Shown: positions 16,230 through 25,090 of the stretch, in pieces | How positions within the stretch are numbered: position 1 is the stretch's first letter | Layout: each line of letters begins with the position of its first letter | The notes under the pieces: model-generated | The model's input: only the letters and a program-made list of their open reading frames with translations | Told to the model about the DNA's origin: nothing | Databases searched by the model: none | From: Parahaliea mediterranea | Lineage (GTDB): Bacteria; Pseudomonadota; Gammaproteobacteria; Pseudomonadales; Halieaceae | Assembly (NCBI RefSeq): GCF_017255185.1 | Contig: NZ_JAFKCZ010000003.1 | Coordinates: 211,845-275,844 of the forward strand | Direction of reading: 5' to 3' | Length of the DNA: 64,000 bases | Position numbers and translations under genes: made by a program

Positions 16230-17720
16230 TCATCCCGCTTTTTCCAAACCCGCTAGCACTTCCCTGAAACTATTCAGACCAGCTTCCAGATTCTCGATAA
16301 TTTCTTCTGCCAACTCATCTGGCTCGGGTAAGTTCTCCAGGTCTGTGAGACTCTTGTCCTTCAGCCAGAAAACATCGAGGCTGGTCTTATCCCGTGCCAT
16401 TAACTCTTCATAGGAAAATTTACGCCAGCGCCCTTCTGGATTCTTGTCTTCATCCCAGGTCGCTTTCCGCTTGTTGCGGTTCTCAGGATTGAAACAGGCG
16501 ATAAACTCGTCCAGGTCCTCATACCGCAAAGGCTTCTTCTTGAGCGTATGATGGACATTGGTGCGGTAATCGTAGTACCAGACTTCTTTCGTCCAGGGAT
16601 TTGGGCTGGCTTCTTTGTTATCAAAGAAAAGTACATTCGCCTTTACCCCATGGGCATAGAAGATGCCCGTTGGCAAGCGCAGGATGGTATGCAGGTCGGT
16701 ATTCTCCAGCAGCTTGCGGCGAATGGTTTCCCCTGCCCCGCCTTCGAAGAGGACGTTGTCGGGTACAACGACAGCGGCCTGACCCGTAATCTTCAGCATC
16801 GTCCGAATATGCTGGACAAAGTTGAGCTGTTTGTTTGAAGTGGTCGCCCAGAAGTCCTGCCGGTTATAGGTCAGATCCTCTTTGTCCTGCTCTCCTTCCT
16901 CATTGGTAAAACTCATGGAGCTCTTCTTACCAAAGGGCGGATTGGCCAAGACATAGTCAAAGCGCTTCCCTTCATCGGCTACCAGCGCATCATTCGGGGA
17001 TACAGAGCTATCCCCGTCAATCTCGCCGATATTGTGAAGGAACATATTCATCAGACACAGGCGGCGTGTATTGGCAACAATCTCGTTCCCGAAGAAGGTA
17101 TCGTGCTTGAGGAAGGATTTCTGGTCTTTATCGAGCTGATAGTTTTCGGCGTTGGTTATAAAATCATAGGCTGACAGGAAGAACCCGCCTGTACCGCAGG
17201 CTGGATCTGCAATCGTCTTGCCTGGCTCAGGTCTTACACATTCCACCATCGCCCTGATGAGCGCACGCGGCGTAAAGTACTGCCCTGCACCGGACTTGGT
17301 GTCTTCCGCATTCTTCTCCAACAGCCCTTCATAGATATCGCCCTTGGTGTCGGCCTCCATGGTCACCCATTCAGTGCCGTCAATCATATCGATCAGACGA
17401 TAGAGCTTTGCCGGGTCTTGAATCTTGTTCTGCGACTTGGTGAATATTTGACCAAGCATGCCCTTCTTTGTGCCAAGCTCACGCAGAAGCTCAATGTAAT
17501 GAACTTCAAGCGCAGCCCCTTTCTTTGATTTCAGGCTCTGCCAGTCATACTCGGCGGGGATACCAACATCACGACTATAGGGCGGCTTGGCATATTCATC
17601 CGCCATCTTCAAAAAAATCAGATAGGTGAGCTGCTCCAGATAATCGCCATACCCAACCCCGTCATCACGTAGCGTGGTACAAAAACTCCAGACTTTGGAA
17701 ATAATGGTTGCGGTATTCAT
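16230..17720 (-). CDS. hsdM: Type I restriction-modification DNA methyltransferase subunit
   Basis: A 496-residue N6-adenine methyltransferase. The N-terminal helical HsdM domain (1-140) is followed by the SAM-binding motif DPACGTGGF (172-180) and the catalytic motif IV NPPF (260-263). It methylates the target defined by HsdS and forms the M2S core of the complex. Its ATG overlaps the stop of gene X (17717-18283) by four bases, so it is the fourth gene of a coupled unit hsdR-hsdS-X-hsdM. The order with hsdM last and an extra gene between S and M is unusual; hsdM more often precedes hsdS. Confidence 0.95.
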   Translation of the reverse strand: MNTATIISKVWSFCTTLRDDGVGYGDYLEQLTYLIFLKMADEYAKPPYSRDVGIPAEYDWQSLKSKKGAALEVHYIELLRELGTKKGMLGQIFTKSQNKIQDPAKLYRLIDMIDGTEWVTMEADTKGDIYEGLLEKNAEDTKSGAGQYFTPRALIRAMVECVRPEPGKTIADPACGTGGFFLSAYDFITNAENYQLDKDQKSFLKHDTFFGNEIVANTRRLCLMNMFLHNIGEIDGDSSVSPNDALVADEGKRFDYVLANPPFGKKSSMSFTNEEGEQDKEDLTYNRQDFWATTSNKQLNFVQHIRTMLKITGQAAVVVPDNVLFEGGAGETIRRKLLENTDLHTILRLPTGIFYAHGVKANVLFFDNKEASPNPWTKEVWYYDYRTNVHHTLKKKPLRYEDLDEFIACFNPENRNKRKATWDEDKNPEGRWRKFSYEELMARDKTSLDVFWLKDKSLTDLENLPEPDELAEEIIENLEAGLNSFREVLAGLEKAG

Positions 17721-18283
17721 GCGGCCTTACCTTTCAAATTCTTTGGCGATTTAATAGTCATGCTAGTGCGAGCGGAGTCCTGTGAGATCTCTCCTTTCTC
17801 AAGCGCCTTACGAAGCGCCCCAAAATACATGCTGGGAAATGGAATAGACTCGTCACCGAAGCTCGTTGAGACCTCCACTCTCAAATTTTCGGCCTTATCA
17901 AGAGTTTCAGGCGCTACACGAGTACCCGTAAGATCAGCGGGCACGATATATTTGCTATGGGCAGGGATAAATACGCGTTCACAGGGAAACCTCAGAGTTT
18001 CCAAGTAAGCACCGTTATCAACAGGAACGTCATATACTAAATCAATACAGAAAACATGCATCTTGGCATCAATCATGTTCTTTATTTCAACACGCAATGT
18101 GCCCTGGTTAGCCTCAGACTGCCCATCCTCCAATAGAGTCACGTCGACGAACACCTGAACGTCACCTACTGCAAATTTCTTAGGCTTCCGCAGCACTACC
18201 CATAAAGAAACACAAACTGCCGCCAGCGTCCCGATTGCCGCAACTGCGCCAACGATGAGACTCCAGAATTCATACTCACTCAT
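17717..18283 (-). CDS. Unknown single-pass membrane protein inside the type I R-M operon (gene X)
   Basis: A 188-residue protein I do not recognise. Residues 7-32 form one long hydrophobic helix (SLIVGAVAAIGTLAAVCV core), then a basic RKPKK stop-transfer stretch, so the rest is probably cytoplasmic. Residues 40-150 look beta-rich, with alternating polar and aliphatic residues and no catalytic motif. It overlaps hsdS and hsdM by four bases on each side. Both junctions carry nearly the same 18 bases, AAAGG(T/A)AAGGCCGCATGA (17717-17734 and 18280-18297), so X and HsdS end in the same residues GKAA. This looks like insertion by duplication of the junction. A membrane-tethering or regulatory accessory is possible; function unknown. 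Confidence 0.85.
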   Translation of the reverse strand: MSEYEFWSLIVGAVAAIGTLAAVCVSLWVVLRKPKKFAVGDVQVFVDVTLLEDGQSEANQGTLRVEIKNMIDAKMHVFCIDLVYDVPVDNGAYLETLRFPCERVFIPAHSKYIVPADLTGTRVAPETLDKAENLRVEVSTSFGDESIPFPSMYFGALRKALEKGEISQDSARTSMTIKSPKNLKGKAA

Positions 18284-19599
18284 GCGGCCTTTCCTTTCTT
18301 CTTTTTACTATTCTTTTCTTTCTCGGTCTGGATACGATCAAGAAGCACGCTGGCAGGCTCGTCATTCGGGTCTTGGGCAACCAGCTTTCCCGAGAAAGCT
18401 TTCTTTAGTATTGATTGACGGAGCTTGTTGAGTCTTAAAAGACTAAGGTCGATCTCCATCTGGGTCTTTTTCACTTTTGAAATCTGACGATCAACCTCCT
18501 CTACTATTACTCTCTGCTCAGCCAAGCTTGGAAGCGGTACTCGTATATTTTTAATATGTGTTAGGTTCAGGTTTGGCTGGACACCACCAGATGATTGAAG
18601 TCTAATATTCTCATAGTTGTACTTAAAATAGCTCCAAAGATAGTCGCGCAGAACGTTTTCTGATTTAATTGTAATGGCAGCACATGCTTGATTTGTGGCG
18701 GCTTCAATTTTCAGAACAGCCGACTTCCCTCTGGTTTTTCCTTCACCATACATGGCTACAAGTATTGTTCCTGGCTTATATAGCTTACAGTTTGTTTCCT
18801 TCAAAGCAGCATCAGTTATCAACTCAGAGTGTTCCGTTACAAATTCACTATTTAATGCGCCGCTAGTAATCCATGGATGCGTGCCATTCTCATAGTACTT
18901 TTTCTGACCGCGCTTTGGTGTTGCCCCAGTGCCAACAACGGCGACATCTTTAACCCTAACAATCCCCCAGCTATCGGGGCTAATTTGAAAGCCCTCACGC
19001 CAGTCGGCGGTCAACTTTCCTTCGAAGGCGTGTTTGAGTATGGCTTGACGATAGAGGTTTAGTTGCTCCCGCGCAGTTTTTAGGCTTTCAACTCCCTTAT
19101 CTATCTCGGAGAATAGTTCTTCAATCTTTTCAACAATCCGTTTTTGTTCGTTAAGGGGTGGTAGCGGAATTTTGCTTTTCCTTAGAAAGGAATAGTGCCT
19201 AGAGTATCCACGATTGGGTAGTTTTAAAGCAGTCAATGCATAGTAGATAAATCTGCAATCAAGATTATTGCCTGGTTTAAGAATTTTTACTCCATCCGCG
19301 CCGGGCGCAAAATCGAAGTTAATAAGTTTAAAACATCTCGTGTGATCACCAAACACGACCACCTCACCTGAGTTTCTTAATACTTTGCTCTCGTCGTCTG
19401 TAAAGCCACCAATCAAGCCTTGGCCTTGGTCGACTATGGGAAAACTCCCCTCTTTCAAATATGACTTCTGAGGGATTTTTATTCCATTCGTTGAAATACT
19501 ATCAATCAAGGAATCGAAATCAGGTATTTCCCAATACTCAGGAACTTCCGGTGTTGGCGGAACCCAGTTCTCAATTTTGCTCTCAACCTCTTCACTCAC
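18280..19599 (-). CDS. hsdS: Type I restriction-modification specificity subunit
   Basis: A 439-residue HsdS with the standard two target-recognition domains and two helical spacers. The first TRD ends in KIPLPPLNEQKRIVEKIEEL (about 155-175) and the second in VPLPSLAEQRVIVEEVDRQ (about 380-400); each is followed by a coiled-coil spacer. The bipartite recognition sequence cannot be predicted from sequence alone. It overlaps the stop of hsdR (ATGA, 19596-19599) and the start of gene X. The lysine-rich C-terminus (KKKKGKAA) is echoed in the C-terminus of X. Confidence 0.95.
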   Translation of the reverse strand: MSEEVESKIENWVPPTPEVPEYWEIPDFDSLIDSISTNGIKIPQKSYLKEGSFPIVDQGQGLIGGFTDDESKVLRNSGEVVVFGDHTRCFKLINFDFAPGADGVKILKPGNNLDCRFIYYALTALKLPNRGYSRHYSFLRKSKIPLPPLNEQKRIVEKIEELFSEIDKGVESLKTAREQLNLYRQAILKHAFEGKLTADWREGFQISPDSWGIVRVKDVAVVGTGATPKRGQKKYYENGTHPWITSGALNSEFVTEHSELITDAALKETNCKLYKPGTILVAMYGEGKTRGKSAVLKIEAATNQACAAITIKSENVLRDYLWSYFKYNYENIRLQSSGGVQPNLNLTHIKNIRVPLPSLAEQRVIVEEVDRQISKVKKTQMEIDLSLLRLNKLRQSILKKAFSGKLVAQDPNDEPASVLLDRIQTEKEKNSKKKKGKAA

Positions 19600-22370
19600 G
19601 CTGCCAATACCTCATTCAATTCTTCTATCAGCGTGTCCATATCATCACCGAACAGCTTGTACATCTTTCCCATACCACCTTTACTATCAAAGGGTGACGC
19701 TTCGAGGTCACTTTTCTCGAAGTGAAATGAGGTCACTACGTGATTTCGGATCATCCGCAACCACTCCATTTGTTCTTCATTGAACTTATTGCCGCCGCCA
19801 CTGTGCTTTTTCATCACCCAGTCCTGGAAGTTCTTCCGCACTGTTTCGCTGTGGCGGGACACAGTTTTATCTATGCCGCATGCCCGACGTATTAACGCAA
19901 TAAGGGCGGTTAGTTCACTCACAGGATTTTCGCCCTTATAGTCGTCAAGCTGCGCATAGGCACGCCAGACACGAAGTGGGGCAAGCTTGGGTTTGTCCTC
20001 CCGGATTTTCTCCATGACTTCCTTTATCATCTTGTATGTCACGGTCTGGCGCCGGTGCGGGGTTTTATAGAAGATGGTCAAGGCCTCGATTTCATCTCTG
20101 TTTTCTTCCAGGAAGGCTTCGAAGTCCTGCACCATAGTTTTAGCATTCTCTATCGCATCACCGTCCCACTCCGCGCGAGTGGTGTTGTCGATAGCGTTGT
20201 GGTCAATCGTCTGTTCTTTGTCACGCCGGATCGAGTCCAGCAATTCAATTAGCTCACCGGTGAAGACATTGGCGGCTTGACTGACCAACTCACCTCGCGC
20301 TTTATCTAGGTTCTCCGAAGGGATTTCCTGCCCTTCTGAGTATTCCTCTACCTCGCGCGCCTTCTTATCGATATTGTCTGGGTCGATAGCGGCGAGTAGA
20401 CCGCTCACGATATCGGACAGATCGCGACCGCCAGACTTCTCTTTGATGTGCGCAAGGTCTTTATCATCAAGCTGCTTGTTGAGACGCGATAAGCGGCCAG
20501 CGAGCGAACTGACTGTATCTTCGTCTGTTGCGCCCATCATCACGCCCATGGCCAGGTCTTTCAGCGGCACGGAGGGCTTGGTGATTAGCGGCTGGCTTAC
20601 CGTCTTAAGGGACTTCGTTACGCCAATCGCATCGACAATCACATAGTGCGTCTTGGCACTGGCCGCTGAGGGTGTAACCTTCTTTAAATCATCATATTCG
20701 AGCGTACGTGTTCCTCTGCCCTTCATCTGTTCGAAGTAGTTGCGGCTTTTTACATCGCGCATGAATAGCAGACATTCAAGCGGCTTCACATCTGTACCTG
20801 TGGCTATCATGTCCACGGTAACGGCTATGCGGGGATAGTAGTCATTGCGGAACTGAGCAAGGACGGATTTTGGGTTCTCTTCAGACTGGTAAGTCACTTT
20901 CTTACAGAATTCGTTACCTTCCCCGAACTCTTTGCGCACAGTCTGAATGATGTCATCGGCGTGGCTATCCGTTTTGGCGAATATAAGTGTCTTCGGAACT
21001 TCTTTCCGGCCTGGGAATATCTCCGGTAACTTCTCTTTGAATGTGCGTATGACGGTGCGGATCTGGTCGGGCTTGACGATCTCCTTGTCCAATTGCTTGG
21101 CGGTGTAATGCTCATCCTCATCCTGCAACTCCCAGCGCCGCTTGCGGGTCAGCTTTTCACGTCGCTCAACCTGCTGATTGGCCTTGACGGTGGAGGCCTT
21201 ATTGGTGTGTTCGGTTTCAATGACATAGACTTCATTACCGACATTCACGCCGTCGGCCACAGCTTTTTCGTGGTCATACTCGCTGACGATATTCTTTTCG
21301 AAGAATCCGTACGTGCGGTTATCCGGTGTCGCTGTCAGACCAATGAGATACGCATCGAAATACTCAAGTACTTGTCGCCAGAGGTTATAGATAGAGCGGT
21401 GACACTCATCGATGATGATGAAGTCGAAGAACTCTGGCGGTACTTTCTCGTTATATCCGACCGGTACGGGGTCTTTGGGTTTGGTAAGCTGTTCGGCTAG
21501 CGGAGTTTCCTCCGCAGCCTCGTCCAGCTCTTCATCCTTCAGGATGGAGTACATACGCTGGATGGTGCTAATGCAGACCTGCGCATCGCCTGGAACATGG
21601 CGTGAGGAAAGTCGCCGTGCGTTATAAAGCTCTGTGAATTTCCGGTTATCGTCATTGGGGACGAACTTCAGAAACTCTTGCTCGGCTTGCTCTCCGAGGT
21701 TTTTGGTGTCAACCAGAAACAGAATGCGCTTTGCGTCGGCATGCTTTAACAGACGGTAGGCCGAAGTGATGGCGGTGAAGGTCTTACCCGACCCAGTCGC
21801 CATTTGTACCAGCGCGCGCGGACGGTCTTTCTTGAACGACTCTTCCAGGTTCTCGATTGCGGCGATCTGACAATCGCGCAATCCGTCATGGTTAAGCTCC
21901 GGCATATCAAGCAACCGACCGCGCAGTGACTTTGCTTTGCCAATCCACTCCCCCAATGTTTCAGGGGAGTGGAAGGAGAATATCTCGCGTGAACGGGGCT
22001 TAGGGTCTTTGCCGTTTGTGAAGCGCGTGATAACGCCAGTGCTTTCGTAGACAAAAGGCAACGGCTCGCTGTTATTGACCCATTTCAGCTTCGCTTTGGC
22101 ATAGTCACCGGACTGCTCTTCAACCGTGGTGATTTTATGCCCCCAATTTTCGGGCTTCGCTTCTATGACTCCGACGGCGGCCTTGTCAACGAACAACACA
22201 TAATCTGCCGGACCGACATCGGTCTGATATTCACGTACGGCAACGCCAAGTCCTGCATTGAAGTTAATGGCTTTGTTGCTCTGAATATGCCAGCCGGCTT
22301 TGGACAACATTTCATCAATGTTGTCGCGTGCCTTTTGTTCCGGGTTCTGATTTGGCGTGGCCATAGTCAA
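19596..22370 (-). CDS. hsdR: Type I restriction endonuclease subunit (EcoEI-like HsdR)
   Basis: A 924-residue DNA translocase-nuclease. The N-terminal PD-(D/E)XK nuclease shows Asp56 (GPADYVLF) and E70-A-K72. Superfamily 2 helicase motifs follow: Walker A ATGSGKT (191-197), DECH (321-324), GLTATPDN, and a C-terminal helicase half with QMKGRGTRT. The C-terminal quarter is the HsdR C-domain that docks on M2S. A TTG at 22370 has GGAG eight bases upstream and is taken as start; an ATG two codons later (22364) is the alternative. It is the first gene of the R-M unit, 95 bp downstream of abiEii. Confidence 0.95.
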   Translation of the reverse strand: MTMATPNQNPEQKARDNIDEMLSKAGWHIQSNKAINFNAGLGVAVREYQTDVGPADYVLFVDKAAVGVIEAKPENWGHKITTVEEQSGDYAKAKLKWVNNSEPLPFVYESTGVITRFTNGKDPKPRSREIFSFHSPETLGEWIGKAKSLRGRLLDMPELNHDGLRDCQIAAIENLEESFKKDRPRALVQMATGSGKTFTAITSAYRLLKHADAKRILFLVDTKNLGEQAEQEFLKFVPNDDNRKFTELYNARRLSSRHVPGDAQVCISTIQRMYSILKDEELDEAAEETPLAEQLTKPKDPVPVGYNEKVPPEFFDFIIIDECHRSIYNLWRQVLEYFDAYLIGLTATPDNRTYGFFEKNIVSEYDHEKAVADGVNVGNEVYVIETEHTNKASTVKANQQVERREKLTRKRRWELQDEDEHYTAKQLDKEIVKPDQIRTVIRTFKEKLPEIFPGRKEVPKTLIFAKTDSHADDIIQTVRKEFGEGNEFCKKVTYQSEENPKSVLAQFRNDYYPRIAVTVDMIATGTDVKPLECLLFMRDVKSRNYFEQMKGRGTRTLEYDDLKKVTPSAASAKTHYVIVDAIGVTKSLKTVSQPLITKPSVPLKDLAMGVMMGATDEDTVSSLAGRLSRLNKQLDDKDLAHIKEKSGGRDLSDIVSGLLAAIDPDNIDKKAREVEEYSEGQEIPSENLDKARGELVSQAANVFTGELIELLDSIRRDKEQTIDHNAIDNTTRAEWDGDAIENAKTMVQDFEAFLEENRDEIEALTIFYKTPHRRQTVTYKMIKEVMEKIREDKPKLAPLRVWRAYAQLDDYKGENPVSELTALIALIRRACGIDKTVSRHSETVRKNFQDWVMKKHSGGGNKFNEEQMEWLRMIRNHVVTSFHFEKSDLEASPFDSKGGMGKMYKLFGDDMDTLIEELNEVLAA

Positions 22371-22465
22371 TCCATTGCTCCGCAGTTCTTATCTGGCTCG
22401 TTCCCAATGCAATCTATTGTTTCTAAGTACTTCCAAAGGACAGGTCAACCAAGGAAGGTCACTTT

Positions 22466-23392
22466 TTAATCAGCGTCGAGCTGTGCTTGCAGCGCCCGCA
22501 GCATATCATCATGTTTCTCTGGGTTGTTCCCTTTAAGCTTCTGAATGTTAAGCAGTTTCCATTTTATGGCTGACATATCCTCTAGCTCGGCAATCGGATA
22601 GAGCGACCAGTCCGGTTCTCCAGCCGTTAGGCTTAGCAAGAAGGCACGATCCTCTGCTGTCAGGCATTTATTCACGACGGTAACTAGCTGCTCTCTCGTC
22701 ACTTCAAAGTCTGCGTATGTGAACGGCGCAAGCGTCATACCCTGGAACTGCTCTTCAAAGAGTTGATGCTGGTCTTGGTAGTTCGGATTAAGCATTTCTT
22801 GAGCAGGCCTGTTATGGCCTGCCAGCATGGCAACAAAACCCAGCCTGATTTCATCGGTTATGCCGCCATGCTGAAATAGCTGGTGGATATCGAACAGGTC
22901 GCGCGGGTGTTGCCTGTCAAGAGCCGCACAAATCTTCCCGCCATAGAGCTCGCCTTTCGAAACGACATTGATGGCGGCGAACAGTCCAAATTCGTCCTGC
23001 ACGGCCTGCACCACAGCCATATTTTCCGGTGGCTGCAAGCAGCCCCTTATAGTGGTGTTGACCTCTACCTTTATCTGGGCATGTTCATTCCGGCAGAGGA
23101 GCTTGGTTTCCTGCCCATCAGTCTGCGGCATGAGACTGGCCTGTATTGGCAGCCCGCTTCCGACAAGCCGTTTCCGCACCGCTTCTAATCCTGCGGTGAT
23201 ACCGGCCATGGCGGTTGCCCGATCTTCAACCGGCACATAAGTAAGGTCGATATCTACGGAGAGGCGGGGCATTTCATAGTGAAACAGATTGATGGCCGTG
23301 CCGCCTTTCAATGCAAAGCACTCCACCTCGGCCACATGGGGTAAGACATGGAGCAGCAGTTCTACCTGTTTTCTATAGCCCTCGGCAATCAC
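22466..23392 (-). CDS. abiEii: AbiEii-type nucleotidyltransferase toxin
   Basis: A 308-residue nucleotidyltransferase of the AbiEii/MenT group. The motifs LKGGTAINLF (28-37) and RLSVDIDLTY (43-52, metal-binding Asp47 and Asp49) are the family's catalytic signature, and KGELYGGKICAALDRQHPRD lies at about 160-180. Toxins of this type stop growth by adding nucleotides to tRNA or related targets during phage infection. Its ATG overlaps the abiEi stop by four bases, the typical antitoxin-first arrangement. A 95-bp gap separates it from hsdR. Confidence 0.9.
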   Translation of the reverse strand: MIAEGYRKQVELLLHVLPHVAEVECFALKGGTAINLFHYEMPRLSVDIDLTYVPVEDRATAMAGITAGLEAVRKRLVGSGLPIQASLMPQTDGQETKLLCRNEHAQIKVEVNTTIRGCLQPPENMAVVQAVQDEFGLFAAINVVSKGELYGGKICAALDRQHPRDLFDIHQLFQHGGITDEIRLGFVAMLAGHNRPAQEMLNPNYQDQHQLFEEQFQGMTLAPFTYADFEVTREQLVTVVNKCLTAEDRAFLLSLTAGEPDWSLYPIAELEDMSAIKWKLLNIQKLKGNNPEKHDDMLRALQAQLDAD

Positions 23393-24156
23393 AGTGATGC
23401 AAGCTCCTCCGGCACACTGATATGGAATTCTTTGATGAATACGCCATCGGGCGTGATGCTGCGATCTCCCTTCCCGAGGTCAACCTGATCCAGGGCGACA
23501 TGACTCAGCCACTTGTGGCCTGCTTTACTCGCCATATAGAGGAAGAGACGCTTCACCTTCACTGACGCACAGCTTTCCAGCAATGCCTGTACTAAATTCG
23601 GACGGAGATTTGCGAGCCCTTCCATGAGCTGATAGCACTCTACCAATGCCATTGTTTTGGGTGTCAGATACAGACACTCCATCATGGCGCGCTCCGGTGC
23701 GGACTCCTTAAGCGCGCGCGATGTACTCTCTATATCTTTAAGCCCTTCTCGGCGTGGTAGAAAACCGGTTTTGGTGTGCTCTATCTTCGCGCCCCACTCT
23801 TTTTTGGTGAACCAGGCCGGAAGACCGACTCCCAACGGCGAGAATAGCTGAACGCGCTCTTTACCCAGGTAGAGATAGTGGCCATAGCCTCGGCTTACCA
23901 GTGCTGTCACACCACCAACGTGGACTTCCAACTCTGCCTGCTGCTGCAATGCTTCCAGAGCATCCTGCCAATCGACACTTTGCCCCGGCCTGGCGTAAGC
24001 GCCACGGCCTATCGCCTCCAGCCAGCCACTACGCACATAGTATTGCTGGAGATCGCGGGATATACCCTGCTGCTCCAGCCACGCAGCCAGACACACAGCC
24101 CCCGGGCGGAGCTGCGTCATCAATCTCTTTATTTTCTGGGCATTTTGGGTAGCCAT
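23389..24156 (-). CDS. abiEi: AbiEi-type antitoxin
   Basis: A 255-residue antitoxin with an N-terminal winged helix (about 1-70, including RDLQQYYVRSGWLEAIGRGA then YARPGQ) that normally binds its own promoter, and the C-terminal AbiEi domain that supports antitoxicity. It leads the abiE pair. Upstream on the minus strand a TTGCGA and a CATATA hexamer, 17 bases apart, could be the promoter; that would leave almost no 5' leader before the ATG. It is the rightmost minus-strand gene of the island and may be the first gene of a long defence transcript. Confidence 0.9.
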   Translation of the reverse strand: MATQNAQKIKRLMTQLRPGAVCLAAWLEQQGISRDLQQYYVRSGWLEAIGRGAYARPGQSVDWQDALEALQQQAELEVHVGGVTALVSRGYGHYLYLGKERVQLFSPLGVGLPAWFTKKEWGAKIEHTKTGFLPRREGLKDIESTSRALKESAPERAMMECLYLTPKTMALVECYQLMEGLANLRPNLVQALLESCASVKVKRLFLYMASKAGHKWLSHVALDQVDLGKGDRSITPDGVFIKEFHISVPEELASL

Positions 24157-24795
24157 ACTACATATATGACATCATTTTCAATGAATCGCAAGCAGCGAGC
24201 ATGACCATGAAATTCCAGGGAATCATTATATTTAATCTAATTGAAGTAGTACAGCTACGTATTGAGCTCTCATTATAATGATGCATCATCCTCATATAGA
24301 GTACTGGAGGACCAGACGCTAACTACCGAGAACCAATGCTAAATCGGGGCGCTTCATACAAGCAGCGTTGCCGAAGTGGACAAACACCCCGGTCCCATGC
24401 GGCCCCGGATAATCAGGCAAGCCATCCGAGCCGGTGGTTGTACACGAATGACTGGAATTGACCACAAGCCGTTCGACCACAATCCATCGCATTCGCTGTA
24501 GGAGCCAGCCCGTTAACAAGCCCGTGGGGGACACTTATTAGACTTCTTTTCTATATATAACCTATATTTATATAAGAAATTCAATATATTAATAAATGTT
24601 ATAATAATTTCATGCTTAGGCAGGCCTTCCGTAAGCCGTTGATTTAAAAATATTAAATTCGAACCACGTCGAGAGAATCGCGCGCAATAGAACACCTTAA
24701 CTTATTGATTTATAAGGTAAAAATGAAATCTCTGTTTTGATTCCCTAACAGAAACAGTCTAGGGTCAATTCTCTTGATACATCATCAGGACAATC
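24157..24795. other. 639-bp gap between abiE and the integrase side; no gene supported
   Basis: Composition changes inside the gap: 24300-24540 is GC-rich, whereas 24540-24790 is strongly AT-rich. A 71-codon minus-strand frame (24319-24534) covers the GC-rich part but has no recognisable domain and a GTG-like weak start context, so it is not called. The AT-rich part holds a CCTTA..TAAGG inverted repeat around 24695-24718, just where promoters for the plus-strand genes that follow would be expected. I see no RNA gene. Confidence 0.5.
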
Positions 24796-25029
24796 ATGAC
24801 CCAATCCATTGTGAGATTTCATATTCAATGCCCTTCAAATGGTGAGCATGCTCCCTTGGCAGTGGATATCCATTTTCACAGTTCAAGCGAAGCCTCATTA
24901 GCTGAGTTTGACTTAGAGGTGGAGCGCCTGATTTGCGTGATTTTCCGTGACTTTCTTAACAACCACCGTGCGCATAACTCGTCAGAGTCCGGCCCGCTTT
25001 ACTATCGCGCTCAAGATAAACCGAAATGA
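24796..25029 (+). CDS. Small hypothetical protein next to the integrase
   Basis: A 77-residue frame starting at an ATG with AGGA six bases upstream. It is acidic in the middle (SLAEFDLEVERLICVIFRDFL, an amphipathic helix) and has no domain I recognise; it lacks the basic helix-turn-helix pattern of excisionases. It ends 61 bp before the recombinase, in the same direction, so it is probably transcribed with it. A role as recombination directionality factor or as a small regulator is possible from position only. Confidence 0.5.
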   Translation: MTQSIVRFHIQCPSNGEHAPLAVDIHFHSSSEASLAEFDLEVERLICVIFRDFLNNHRAHNSSESGPLYYRAQDKPK

Positions 25030-25090
25030 AGACTGAATTCTATTCTGATTTACTGGGGGATTAACTGACTGGTTATAGGAGTAAATTCCA

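Noticed and set aside
24366..24381. GTTGCCGAAGTGGA near the abiE side, echoing the tRNA-Leu 5' acceptor sequence.
   Set aside because: Only about 10 bases agree and the wrong end of the tRNA is matched; chance is the simpler explanation.
24319..24534. 71-codon minus-strand frame in the abiE/integrase gap.
   Set aside because: No domain, no clear ribosome-binding site and a composition like neither neighbour; kept only as part of the gap description.
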